Below are positions 1 to 7,167 of a stretch of 31,208 nucleotides of DNA, in pieces (within the stretch, counting starts at the first letter, position 1; each line of letters begins with the position of its first letter). The stretch is from an uncultured Fretibacterium sp. GTDB lineage: Bacteria > Synergistota > Synergistia > Synergistales > Aminobacteriaceae. The translations under genes were made by a program, and so were the position numbers. Under the pieces are notes generated by a model, which was not told the origin of the DNA, made no database searches, and saw only the letters and a list, made by a program, of their open reading frames with translations. The stretch is from contig NZ_CALHIQ010000142.1 in the NCBI RefSeq assembly GCF_938030725.1, positions 1-31,208 of the forward strand, given 5' to 3'.

Positions 1-594
1 AGGCATCCCTCCCCCGTTCTCCCCCCCGCCCCCCAGCGTGCAGAGCGCGGGACGGGTGCGCAGGAACCCGGCGTCGATCAGGGCCTTCGAGAGCACGGGC
101 CACGGCGCCTCCGGCCGGTTGGCCCCCCAGTTGGAGGCCCCCAGGGAAACCCCCAGGACCGTGTCGAGACCCCTGGTCTCCGCGGCGGCCAGGACGGAAT
201 AGATGGCTCCGGGGAAGGAGGAGGAGGCAAGGACCACGACCCGATCCCCCTTCACGAGCCCCAATTCATCGAACCACCGCAGCATCTGCACCGCCCAGAG
301 CGGGTCCGTCGCGCAGCGCTTGGCCTTGAGGTCCCCCTGCGTCGTGGTGGTCACGCTCCACTCCAGCCCGATCAGCCCGCTGTGGTAGGGGTCTGCCCCT
401 TCGTCGCGGGGCAGGTCGCGGCGGCCCAGCTCCTCCCAGAGGAAGGCCTGAGCCGCCAACACCTTGTCGTACAGCCGCTGTTCTGCCGGGCTGAGCGGCG
501 GGGTCCACGACAGCCACAGCGCGGCCAGCGCCGCCGTCAGGAACAGGAGGCGCAAGGGGGAGCCACCCACGAAGGGCGCCCTGGCGCCCCTCAT
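1..594 (-). CDS. pgsW: PgsW-like poly-gamma-glutamate system protein (C-terminus cut by window edge)
   Basis: I read this gene directly on the minus strand: the ATG at 594 overlaps the pgsC stop by ATGA and the frame stays open for 198 codons to base 1. The N-terminus has a basic stretch and one hydrophobic segment (about residues 14-31, LRLLFLTAALAALWLSW), a likely signal anchor. It continues into a soluble domain with PYHSGLIGLEWSVTTTT at about residues 69-85 and GDRVVVLASSSFPGA near residues 117-131. This fits the 'poly-gamma-glutamate system protein' family found beside pgsB and pgsC. The specific role of that family is not established to my knowledge; extracytoplasmic action with the PgsBC synthase is inferred from the anchor and the operon. 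The glycine-rich end (GGGGENGGG) lies at the cut. Confidence 0.72.
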   Translation of the reverse strand, partial: MRGARAPFVGGSPLRLLFLTAALAALWLSWTPPLSPAEQRLYDKVLAAQAFLWEELGRRDLPRDEGADPYHSGLIGLEWSVTTTTQGDLKAKRCATDPLWAVQMLRWFDELGLVKGDRVVVLASSSFPGAIYSVLAAAETRGLDTVLGVSLGASNWGANRPEAPWPVLSKALIDAGFLRTRPALCTLGGGGENGGGMP

Positions 595-1052
595 CCGAGG
601 AGTCCCCGTATCAACCCCACGCCGAAGGAGGCTGCAATGGCGCAGGACGTTGCCCCGCACACCGTCATGACCGCTCCCTGCCGCTCCGCATCGGCGGCGA
701 TCAGCCCCGGCACGACCCACCCCAACCAGGGCGGCGAGGGGACGACGAACAGCAGGGCCAGGTGGGCGGCCAGGGCCAGCAGCATCGCCGCTCCCGCCCG
801 CTCCCGCCCATAGAGTGCCAGGGAACGGGCAACGAAGGACAGGAGCGGCGCCAGGAGAAGCCCCATCACCAGCGCCGCCATGACCCGCACCGGGGAGGCG
901 GCGTAGAGCGCCATGAGCCCCGGCGTCACCAGCCCTCCGCACCCCCAGCCCGTCCTCCTGCTCCAGACGAGCCCCATCAGGACGCCCAGGGCCATTGTGA
1001 CGCAGTCCCACGCCTCCGCCGCGTTTAGAGCACCGACAAAAGAACCGTTCAT
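591..1052 (-). CDS. pgsC: Poly-gamma-glutamate biosynthesis protein PgsC/CapC
   Basis: A 153-residue, very hydrophobic protein with about four to five membrane segments, matching the usual length (about 150) and character of PgsC/CapC. The N-terminal part has the family-like stretch LGVLMGLVWSRRTGWGCGGLVTPG (given here as positions about 22-45; key residues G23, G37, G40, P44), in which a membrane span is followed by a glycine-rich turn. PgsC is the membrane partner of the PgsB ligase in assembling and exporting poly-gamma-glutamate. The gene starts inside the pgsB stop (ATGA) and its own stop overlaps the next start, so the three are translationally coupled. Identification rests on hydrophobicity, length and position as well as sequence resemblance. 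Confidence 0.82.
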   Translation of the reverse strand: MNGSFVGALNAAEAWDCVTMALGVLMGLVWSRRTGWGCGGLVTPGLMALYAASPVRVMAALVMGLLLAPLLSFVARSLALYGRERAGAAMLLALAAHLALLFVVPSPPWLGWVVPGLIAADAERQGAVMTVCGATSCAIAASFGVGLIRGLLG

Positions 1053-2065
1053 GACGCCTCCTCCAGCGACCGTGCCGCGCCCAGCAAAAACTCAAGCGGC
1101 CAGCCCGCGACGTTGCCGCAGGCGAACACCTTGCCCCGTCCCCTTCGCCACGCCGCAAAGGACGCCGGGTCCGATATCTCATCCGTCCAGCGCAGGCGGC
1201 CGAGGCGGAGCCATGGACGCGAGGTGCGGGTGAACGCGGTCGCCCGCCACGGCAGGGAGCGAATCCACGGAAGGAAGGCCCGAAGCCTCGCGGGCCGATC
1301 CGGACGGTGATGAAAGAGCAGCGTCGTTTCCTCGGCCCTCCAGCCCGTCGCGATAAACAGCTGTTCCGTGCTGGCCGTTTCGTTCGCCGAAAAGGCTGCC
1401 GCCAGAAGGTCCTCGCCCTCGCCCAAAATTCGGAAGTCCGCGACGTCCGGGGGAAGGAACTCCATGGCGCGCTGCGCTGAGGCAAGGGCCTCGGACGAGG
1501 CCAGGCCCAGCCCCTCCAGGGAGAGGGTCAGGGCCTTCATCGCCAGGAGGACGTTGCCCTCACGAAAGGAGAAAGGCAGGTCCATCAGCGTCGCAGGCCC
1601 GCGCGCCTCGAGGACGCGGGCCACGAGGGCCGCTTCGGGGCCAGCCAGGACGGGAACCCCTTTGGGAACCCCCTGCAGCAGCGCCTCCGCCGCCCCTCGG
1701 ACGCCGGGTCCCCAGGCGTCTTCGTGGTCGGGCCGCAGCGTGGTCCAGACTAGAAGCGTGGGGTCGAGCCAACGCCCCGCCGCCGGCTGAAGGAGAGGGG
1801 ACACGGCGCTGTTCTCCATCACCAGGGCCTCCGCATCCATGGGGATCTGCGAGAGCCACCAGCGCATCTCCCGAAAGCTCACGGGCGAGGTCCGACGGAC
1901 CACGCGCGGACCGGCGGGCGATAGCTCCCGCGGCAGCACCCCGGTGATGCGGGAGTAGGTCCTGAGCCCGACGGCCGACAGCCCCGCATGCAGGAGGCGA
2001 ACCAGACTGCTCTTGCCGCGCGTCCCCGTCACGAGGATCCTGATGCCCACACGTTTCAAATCCAT
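1049..2065 (-). CDS. pgsB: Poly-gamma-glutamate synthase PgsB/CapB (Mur-ligase-like)
   Basis: ATP-dependent amide ligase of the Mur-ligase superfamily that polymerises glutamate. The phosphate loop GTRGKSS is at residues 14-20. Further conserved-looking stretches are ENSAVSPLLQP, a TTLRPDHEDAWGP segment (family: a VLEDHMDVMGP-type motif with DH), and a late GNVAGWP where the family has a GVGNIHG-like end. I chose the ATG at 2065 because GGAGG lies 8 nt upstream; this gives 338 residues. The frame is open further upstream, with a GTG at 2095, and the residues just before the ATG (WLEERC) resemble the pre-P-loop segment of Bacillus PgsB, so a longer protein is possible. Neither choice includes the N-terminal membrane helix that Bacillus PgsB has. 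First gene of the pgsB-pgsC-pgsW operon; divergent from the slipin gene. Confidence 0.85.
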   Translation of the reverse strand: MDLKRVGIRILVTGTRGKSSLVRLLHAGLSAVGLRTYSRITGVLPRELSPAGPRVVRRTSPVSFREMRWWLSQIPMDAEALVMENSAVSPLLQPAAGRWLDPTLLVWTTLRPDHEDAWGPGVRGAAEALLQGVPKGVPVLAGPEAALVARVLEARGPATLMDLPFSFREGNVLLAMKALTLSLEGLGLASSEALASAQRAMEFLPPDVADFRILGEGEDLLAAAFSANETASTEQLFIATGWRAEETTLLFHHRPDRPARLRAFLPWIRSLPWRATAFTRTSRPWLRLGRLRWTDEISDPASFAAWRRGRGKVFACGNVAGWPLEFLLGAARSLEEAS

Positions 2066-2280
2066 GCAGCGTTCCTCCAGCCAATAGGCGAACACAAAAC
2101 TCGAAAGGGCCTCCGCTTCGCGCTCATAGTATAGCGCATAAGCGCAGCAGGGGCAGGGTTTGCTCGTCTTCTGCCGCACCGGACTGGGGCAAGGCCAAGC
2201 CCGGCTTAACCTGCACGGCGACGGGCCGGGTCCCCGATCGAGTCGTCGCAACCTGCAGCTTTGGGAACACTTCTTTTCTG

Positions 2281-2308
2281 TTCTTAACACCGTTTTTTAT
2301 GCTATGCT
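2281..2308 (+). promoter_or_regulatory. Promoter of the slipin gene (extended -10)
   Basis: TATGCT at 2303-2308 is preceded by TGC, giving an extended -10 element. A weak -35 (TTCTTA, starting at 2281 or just before) stands 16-17 bp upstream. The surrounding 40 bases are strongly T-rich, in contrast to the GC-rich genes on both sides. The leader contains an 8-bp perfect hairpin (CGGACGGC 2329-2336 with GCCGTCCG 2341-2348) just before the ribosome binding site GGGAG. Not a terminator, as no U tract follows. Confidence 0.45.
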
Positions 2309-2372
2309 CTTTAAACCGACCGCGTCGGCGGACGGCCGCCGCCGTCCGAAATTCAAACAGGGAGTGATCGTT

Positions 2373-3188
2373 ATGGTTCTTGACTCCAGTGACCTTGCCT
2401 TCATCCTCTCCAATCTTGGGGGCCTCTTCATGGCCGTCGTCCTCCTCCTCTTTATCCTGTCCTTCTCCGTGCGGATCGTCCCGGAGTACCGGCGCCTCGT
2501 CCTGTTCCGGCTGGGCCGGCTGGTGGGCAGCCGAGGCCCCGGCATCGTCCTGCTCATCCCGCTGCTGGACCGGGCGGTGACGGTGGACCTGCGCATCCTG
2601 ACGCTGGACGTCCCCGTGCAGGAGGTCATCACGAAGGACAACGTCGCCATCAAGGTGAACGCCGTCGTCTACTTCCGGGTCCTGGACCCGTCGAAGTCCG
2701 TGGTGGAGGTGGAGAACTACATCGTCGCCACCAGCCAGCTCGCCCAGACCACCCTCCGCTCCGTCGTGGGGTCCGTCGAGATGGACGAGGTGCTCTCCTC
2801 CCGCGAGAAGATCAATCAAGAGCTGCAGGAGATCATCGACGAACGCACCGATCCCTGGGGCATCAAGGTCAGTGCGGTGGAGGTGAAGGAGCTCGAGCTG
2901 CCTGAAGGCATGAAGCGGGCCATGGCCCGTCAGGCCGAGGCGGAGCGAGAGCGCCGCGCCAAGATCATCGCGGCAGAGGGCGAGCTTCAGGCGGCCACCA
3001 AGCTCTCCGAAGCCGCGCGGCAGATGGAGGTTTCCCCCGTAACCCTGCAGTTGCGCTACCTGCAGACCATCCGCGAGATCGCGGGGGAGCGCAACTCCAC
3101 CACCTTCTTCCCCATCCCCATCGACCTGCTGCGCCCCTTCATCAACCAAGCCTTCGGACGGACCACGGAGAACCCGGACAAAGCCTGA
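2373..3188 (+). CDS. Slipin (stomatin/SPFH-domain membrane protein)
   Basis: A 271-residue protein of the stomatin-prohibitin-flotillin (SPFH, band 7) family. One membrane helix at about residues 13-31 is followed by IVPEYRRLVLFRLGR, a hallmark start of slipins, then GPGIVLLIPLLDR, VDLRILTLDVPVQEVITKD and VRSVVG-like and LSSREKIN segments of the SPFH core. An acidic and basic coiled-coil stretch (RQAEAERERRAKIIAAEGE, residues near 188-206) precedes the C-terminal VTLQLRYLQT segment. These proteins oligomerise at membranes; in bacteria they often work with an NfeD protein, but no nfeD lies beside this gene. Start ATG 2373 is favoured by GGGAG upstream and by the family's N-terminal length. It is a single-gene unit with its own promoter and terminator. 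Confidence 0.93.
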   Translation: MVLDSSDLAFILSNLGGLFMAVVLLLFILSFSVRIVPEYRRLVLFRLGRLVGSRGPGIVLLIPLLDRAVTVDLRILTLDVPVQEVITKDNVAIKVNAVVYFRVLDPSKSVVEVENYIVATSQLAQTTLRSVVGSVEMDEVLSSREKINQELQEIIDERTDPWGIKVSAVEVKELELPEGMKRAMARQAEAERERRAKIIAAEGELQAATKLSEAARQMEVSPVTLQLRYLQTIREIAGERNSTTFFPIPIDLLRPFINQAFGRTTENPDKA

Positions 3189-3221
3189 CGCCGGCCCCGT
3201 CGTGGGGACCAAAAACCGACC

Positions 3222-3247
3222 AAGCGCCCCCAGCGGGCGCTTTTTTT
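3222..3247 (+). terminator. Rho-independent terminator after the slipin gene
   Basis: AAGCGCCC (3222-3229) pairs perfectly with GGGCGCTT (3235-3242) over a 5-nt loop and runs into seven T residues (3241-3247). It lies 33 bases after the slipin stop. Confidence 0.92.
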
Positions 3248-3383
3248 GTGCCCATAGACTGCGGCTTGACAGTCCAAACGGACCTGAACGCAGGACGCCC
3301 GCACCTTAAGGTTAGTTAAAGTCAGCTTTACGATACTCTTTATGTGCGATTCAACGAGCGTTTTGTCCGGCATGCTGCGGAAG

Positions 3384-3413
3384 AGGGCTTGTCATTTCAC
3401 AAAATGAAGCCCT
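3384..3413. repeat. Imperfect inverted repeat (hairpin)
   Basis: AGGGCTT (3384-3390) and CATTT (3393-3397) pair with AAATG (3402-3406) and AAGCCCT (3407-3413), giving a 12-bp stem with a 2-nt bulge and a 4-nt loop CACA. No U tract follows in either direction, so it is not an obvious terminator. Function unknown. Confidence 0.4.
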
Positions 3414-3794
3414 TCGTACGAGCATTGCCTCACCGAACTTGAGCCGGACAACGATGTTGGTGCGAAGATAATACCCAATCGCGTTTTATATGGATTGCTC
3501 CATCTTCGGGACAGCCCCCCTTCCAAGGAGTCAAAAACACTAAGCATTTCCCTTAACGTGAATTGGTATCAGCTTCGGAACCGTCACTTTAAACCTTCGC
3601 GTTATATAAAATTTGCAAAACGAAATTCCTTGTGTGCAGGAATGAAAACATTCCATAAGATTCTGAAAATATCTTGGTGCATGGGCACTCATTTCCACTT
3701 GGGAGTGGTGCCTGTTATAATTAACTCTCAGTGCTATTTTAGGACTGCATAACATGTCTTCCCCGAGTCGTCTTTATTTCCTATTGTTCTTTAG

Positions 3795-3810
3795 TGTTTC
3801 ACGTGAAACA
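3795..3810. promoter_or_regulatory. parS centromere site (ParB binding)
   Basis: The 16-bp perfect palindrome TGTTTCACGTGAAACA is identical to the widely conserved bacterial parS consensus. ParB binds and spreads from such sites, and with ParA and SMC loading it drives origin segregation. It lies inside the gene-free AT-rich island about 11.5-13 kb from the dnaA locus, a typical origin-proximal distance. No parA or parB gene is in the window. Confidence 0.93.
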
Positions 3811-5032
3811 AGGCGAAAAACTAGCAACCCTAGCAAAATGACTTAGAGGCTAGCTCTAACTAAGTAAATCTCTTGAATCGCAAATTATTACGATCAAGCT
3901 GAGCCAAGCAAAAGACAAACTCCAGATTTTTGGCCCCAGGATCGGAGAGCGTCCTGATGGAGCTGGAAGTTGTTGCCCCTGAAAAACAACCCCTTCGCCT
4001 CGTAACGCGCATCACCTACTCACGGAGGGGAGATAAATCACGCAAGCTTTCCTCAGCGCTCTCATAACCCATCGTCAGCTAACTTCTACAACTTTGATCA
4101 ACTCGATCGTCCTATTGCAAATTTATCCCTATCATGACAGTTAAAATAGATACTTGTGGAAACGACAAGCTTAACCACAGCGTCATAAAAAGCTGTCCCG
4201 AAACACGTCGCAACCAATGTGGTTCCCGGCCCGTCAGAGGAGCCCTCTGTAGAGTGTCCCCACAAAAATACCTAATGCGGATCGTCATCGTCATTTTACA
4301 CATTACCATCCAAACACCCTTTTATTCTTCGATTCGTCTGAACTCGTAACAAAGAACACTAAAATCGACAACCTTGCGAATGTCCACCTCATGAGAGCAA
4401 GATATGCTAAAATTTTTCGCTCATTGACGACGTGTGTACGCCATCCTCAAACGCGGATGGCTAAATCTCTTCAAGACAAGCTAGGCATCTTGGCAAATTT
4501 CGGCAAATTACGCTAACCGCAGCTTTGTTTCTTCCCCAAAAATTTTGTAATTATCACTGAAAACTCAAGATGAATGGCGATATTCTCATTTCAGTTTCAT
4601 ATCGAACATCTAGCACGTTGTTTCGTTCCTCCTGCTCGCCGTATCACTATGTACAGTTTGGCTTTTGTTGAGGCTTACAAAAGCCGTTTTTGTCTACGAA
4701 TCGTTTAGAAAGATATTCAAGCCAAAACATCCTATTAAAACCCCAACGTCCCGTTCATTCATCAATACCCAATTCATAGTTTTCGACAGTTTAATCAAAA
4801 ATTACCTCCTTGGTGCTTGTCAGCATCCTCAGGGTTTCGCTAAAGAAGATAAATCACCAGACTTCCTTAAATTTAATTTGCTGTGAAATTATACTTCTAG
4901 CATTCCATGATCTGCTGCTAGTCGGCTCTCTGCTTAGGCTGGCTTGATAATTCCACAGTTATAGAGGATTTAAGGGGTCCATCTTCTCATCGTTTCAGGA
5001 GAAGAAACTCGAAGGGAAATGTGCATAACTTA

Positions 5033-5217
5033 TGTGGATATGTGATTAACTTTGTGGATGACTTGGACCCAACGGGCCCATAAGGCACCCTGATGGAGCC
5101 CTGCAACAAAAGGCCTGCAGCGCACTCCTATGTTCTATAGGGAAATGGGGGCAATTCCTCATTAAAAATTATTATTTATTAATGTTATAACAATAAATAT
5201 ATTATATATCGACTAGT
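5033..5217. other. DnaA-box-like pair next to an A/T tract
   Basis: TGTGGATAT (5033-5041) and TGTGGATGA (5053-5061) each differ at one position from the DnaA box TGTGGATAA and sit in the same orientation 20 bp apart. About 100 bp further on, 5160-5210 is almost entirely A and T. I see no run of TAR trinucleotides here as found near dnaA. It could be a secondary DnaA-binding (titration or reactivation type) site, or chance in AT-rich DNA. Confidence 0.35.
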
Positions 5218-5390
5218 TTAGCGTATAAAGAGATTGACTTTTACTGCTCTTTATTGGAGAGAAGAAGCACTGCCTCGGAAGCCAAAGCGTGTGACAGGAG
5301 GCAAGGGCATCAGAGCTACGTATTTATACTTAAATCAATTTAAAATCCTCTAAAGTCTTGCGACATGGTCCTTTAAATTCAAAATAGGCC

Positions 5391-5418
5391 TTGCATATTT
5401 CGTAAAGGCTGATAAAAT
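5391..5418 (+). promoter_or_regulatory. Promoter of the HU gene
   Basis: TTGCAT (5391-5396) and TAAAAT (5413-5418) are separated by 16 bp, close to the sigma-70 consensus. Predicted transcription would begin near 5425 and leave a short leader containing the ribosome binding site TGGAGG. Confidence 0.6.
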
Positions 5419-5449
5419 GCAGGAAAATCTTTGTTTGGAGGCGTAAGCA

Positions 5450-5752
5450 ATGACCAAAGCGGAACTTATTGATGCGATTGCGGAGAAGCTGCTTCTGAAG
5501 AAGAAGGACGTCGTCCCCGTCGTGGAGGAAGTGTTTGCTTCCATCGAGGGCGCCCTTGCCAGAGGCGAGAAGTGCACCTTCGTGGGATTCGGCGTCTTCG
5601 AAGTGAAGGAGCGCGCGGCGCGCGAGGGCCGCAACCCCCAGGACCCCACCAAGGTCGTGAAGATCCCCGCCAAGAAGGTGCCCGTCTTCCGCCCCGGCAA
5701 GGATCTCAAGGAGAAAGTTCTGGCCATCAAGGGCAAGAAAAAGGCAAAGTAG
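5450..5752 (+). CDS. HU-family histone-like DNA-binding protein
   Basis: A 100-residue nucleoid protein. It shows the HU/IHF layout: N-terminal MTKAELIDAIAEK helix, then the signature GFGVFEVKERAAREGRNP at about residues 46-63 and the KIPAKKVPVFRPGKDLKEKV C-terminal region (key residues P, F, G), followed by a lysine-rich tail KGKKKAK. HU bends and compacts DNA and assists initiation at oriC. GGAGG stands 8 nt before the ATG. It has its own promoter and terminator and borders the parS-bearing island, so it may be expressed as a single gene. The sequence does not separate HU-alpha-like from HU-beta-like roles. Confidence 0.96.
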   Translation: MTKAELIDAIAEKLLLKKKDVVPVVEEVFASIEGALARGEKCTFVGFGVFEVKERAAREGRNPQDPTKVVKIPAKKVPVFRPGKDLKEKVLAIKGKKKAK

Positions 5753-5773
5753 TCCCTGCAACCTGCAAAACGA

Positions 5774-5804
5774 GAAAAAGGCGGCCGTCCGAGCCGCTTT
5801 TTTC
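5774..5804 (+). terminator. Rho-independent terminator after HU
   Basis: An A-rich arm with GGCGGC (5780-5785) pairs with GCCGCT (5793-5798, one G-U pair) over a 7-nt loop and continues into TTTTTT. It lies about 22 bases after the HU stop. Confidence 0.85.
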
Positions 5805-5877
5805 TTACTCTTTCGGACTCTCAACCGCCCGCACCGTCAGGGCACGCCGTGCCCGCCCTAAGGAAGGAAAAGACACA

Positions 5878-6762
5878 ATGCTTCAATTCAAGCCCATAGC
5901 CTGGGAGGACAAGGAAAGCTACACCTCCTGTTTTGAACGATGTCCCGTTCACTACGCGGAGTACTCATTTTTTGGCCTGTGGGGGTGGCTGGCAAGCGTC
6001 CCCATCGACCTGGCCCTCGATGGAACCGTGTACTGGCTGCGCTCCAGAGGACCGAAGCCTGGAATCTGCGGGCCCGTCGGGGACTGGAGCCAGCTCGACT
6101 GGCACCGAACTCTGGAGCACTTCGCCTCGGAGGAGGTCCTCTTCGACGTTCCGGAGGGGGCCGTACAGCTCATCCCGGAGGACCTCAAGGGGGCCCTTGA
6201 GGTCGAGGAGGACCGGGACCAGTGGGAATACGTCTACTCCGTGCCGGAGCTCATCGAGCTCAAGGGGAAGAAGTACGCCCACAAGCGCAACCGCGTCCGG
6301 GCCTTTTCATCGAGCTACGAGTGGGACTACTTCCCCATGCTCCCGGAGGACTTTCCCGCCGTCATGGAGTTTCAGGAGCGGTGGCGCGCACACCGCGACA
6401 GCACCATGACGGAGGACGAAACGGTTTCGCTCTACGACGAGGACCTCGCCATCCGCGCCGCCCTGGAGCGCTGGGACGACTTTCCCTTCCTAGGAGGCAT
6501 CCTGAAGGTGGACGACGAGATCGTCGCCTACACCATCGCGGAGGAGCTCGACAGCCGGACCCTCGACATCCGCTTCGAGAAGGCCTTCGGCGAGTATGCT
6601 GGAAGCTACCAGGCCATCAATCAGCTCTTCCTCAAAAACCAGGGAGCCGGATACGACTGGGTCAACCGGGAGGAGGACATGGGCGAGGAGGGGCTCCGCG
6701 CCGCCAAGTTGTCCTACGGCCCGACGGACATGCTGAAGAAGTACAGCGTGCGTATCAAATAA
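5878..6762 (+). CDS. DUF2156 (phosphatidylglycerol lysyltransferase C-terminal-like) protein
   Basis: A 294-residue soluble protein of the DUF2156 type, a double acyltransferase (GNAT-like) fold also present at the C-terminus of MprF-type aminoacyl-phosphatidylglycerol synthases. Supporting signs are WEDKESYTSCFER at the start, SFFGLWGW near residue 30, the family's VPELIELKGKKYAHKRNRV at about residues 122-140 (key L, G, K, K, R, N), and the late INQLFLKN and VNREEDMGEEGLRAAKLSY stretches that resemble the C-terminal part of the fold. It has no membrane domain, so it is not a full MprF; the substrate is unknown. AAGGAAGG before the ATG supports the start. A small hairpin (5840-5845 with 5849-5854) precedes the ribosome binding site. 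It converges on the DUF3343 gene. Confidence 0.85.
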   Translation: MLQFKPIAWEDKESYTSCFERCPVHYAEYSFFGLWGWLASVPIDLALDGTVYWLRSRGPKPGICGPVGDWSQLDWHRTLEHFASEEVLFDVPEGAVQLIPEDLKGALEVEEDRDQWEYVYSVPELIELKGKKYAHKRNRVRAFSSSYEWDYFPMLPEDFPAVMEFQERWRAHRDSTMTEDETVSLYDEDLAIRAALERWDDFPFLGGILKVDDEIVAYTIAEELDSRTLDIRFEKAFGEYAGSYQAINQLFLKNQGAGYDWVNREEDMGEEGLRAAKLSYGPTDMLKKYSVRIK

Positions 6763-6780
6763 GCGCCCTGCTGAAGTCCG

Positions 6781-7005
6781 CTAAAGCTTCTCCAGGTCGT
6801 GAACGGCGGCCACGTCGATCTTGTGGTCCGCAGCGAGCGACTCCACCGTTTCCAGCGCCTCGCAGGGAAACTCGCAGGCCAGCCCGCAGCTGGAGGACAG
6901 CTTGCGCGGCACCGGCGCGATACGGGCCGATATCCCCGCACCACGGCAGGTCCGCTCGAACATCAACGCCATACTGGTCGTCTTAAAGGTTGCGATGCAG
7001 CTCAA
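6781..7005 (-). CDS. DUF3343 protein (putative Se/S carrier-like)
   Basis: A 74-residue protein starting at a TTG at 7005, with AAGGAG 10 nt upstream (7016-7021). The family pattern is clear: a short beta-strand start (CIATFKTTSMA), then IAPVPRKLSSSCGLAC at residues 29-44 with the conserved cysteine C40, and a C-terminal helix plus VAAVHDLE. DUF3343 proteins are small ferredoxin-fold-like proteins often seen near sulfur or selenium trafficking genes, and some are annotated as Se/S carrier-like; that role is inference. It converges on the DUF2156 gene (18 bp between stops) and diverges from the TerB_N gene. Four cysteines (C3, C20, C40, C44) plus C48 are notable for so short a protein. Confidence 0.82.
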   Translation of the reverse strand: MSCIATFKTTSMALMFERTCRGAGISARIAPVPRKLSSSCGLACEFPCEALETVESLAADHKIDVAAVHDLEKL

Positions 7006-7051
7006 TCCTAACCCACTCCTTCCCGAAGGTGTCCTTGCTGCCACGACCCCA

Positions 7052-7057
7052 ATTATA
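7052..7057 (-). promoter_or_regulatory. Candidate -10 of the DUF3343 gene
   Basis: TATAAT reads on the minus strand at 7057-7052, about 47 bases before the TTG start. No good -35 hexamer is visible at 16-18 bp, so this is a candidate only. Confidence 0.35.
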
Positions 7058-7110
7058 AAACGAAAAGGGCCCGGCCGACCCAGCGAAGTTTCCGAAAGGA
7101 CGTGGACGGG

Positions 7111-7116
7111 TATAAT
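7111..7116 (+). promoter_or_regulatory. Candidate -10 of the TerB_N gene
   Basis: A perfect TATAAT at 7111-7116 lies 52 bases before the TTG start at 7168; the sequence 17 bp upstream (near 7088-7093) matches -35 only weakly. Divergent from the minus-strand candidate at 7052-7057. Confidence 0.45.
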
Positions 7117-7167
7117 GTAAGGATACGTCTGTCGTGACGAAACGACGAAAATGGGGAGGGAGCGGAG

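Larger units (their letters stand above)
3250..5440. other. AT-rich gene-free island of about 2.2 kb
   Basis: Base composition drops sharply from the GC-rich neighbours to visibly AT-rich sequence between the slipin terminator and HU. The only open frames are under 90 codons, lack convincing ribosome binding sites and resemble no family I know. I looked for tRNA, rRNA, CRISPR and transposase signals and saw none. Contents I can support are a perfect parS site (3795-3810), an imperfect hairpin (3384-3413), two DnaA-box-like sequences with an A/T tract (5033-5217) and the HU promoter. The island most likely has a chromosome-organising role or is decayed acquired DNA; the sequence does not decide which. 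Confidence 0.75.

Noticed and set aside
3495..3752. Short open frames in the AT-rich island (also 4112-4349 and 4665-4886)
   Set aside because: No binding site or family resemblance; frequency expected by chance in AT-rich sequence.
5033..5217. Primary oriC at 5 kb
   Set aside because: Boxes are imperfect, no trio is present, and hand-counted G/C bias changes near dnaA rather than here; kept only as a secondary site.
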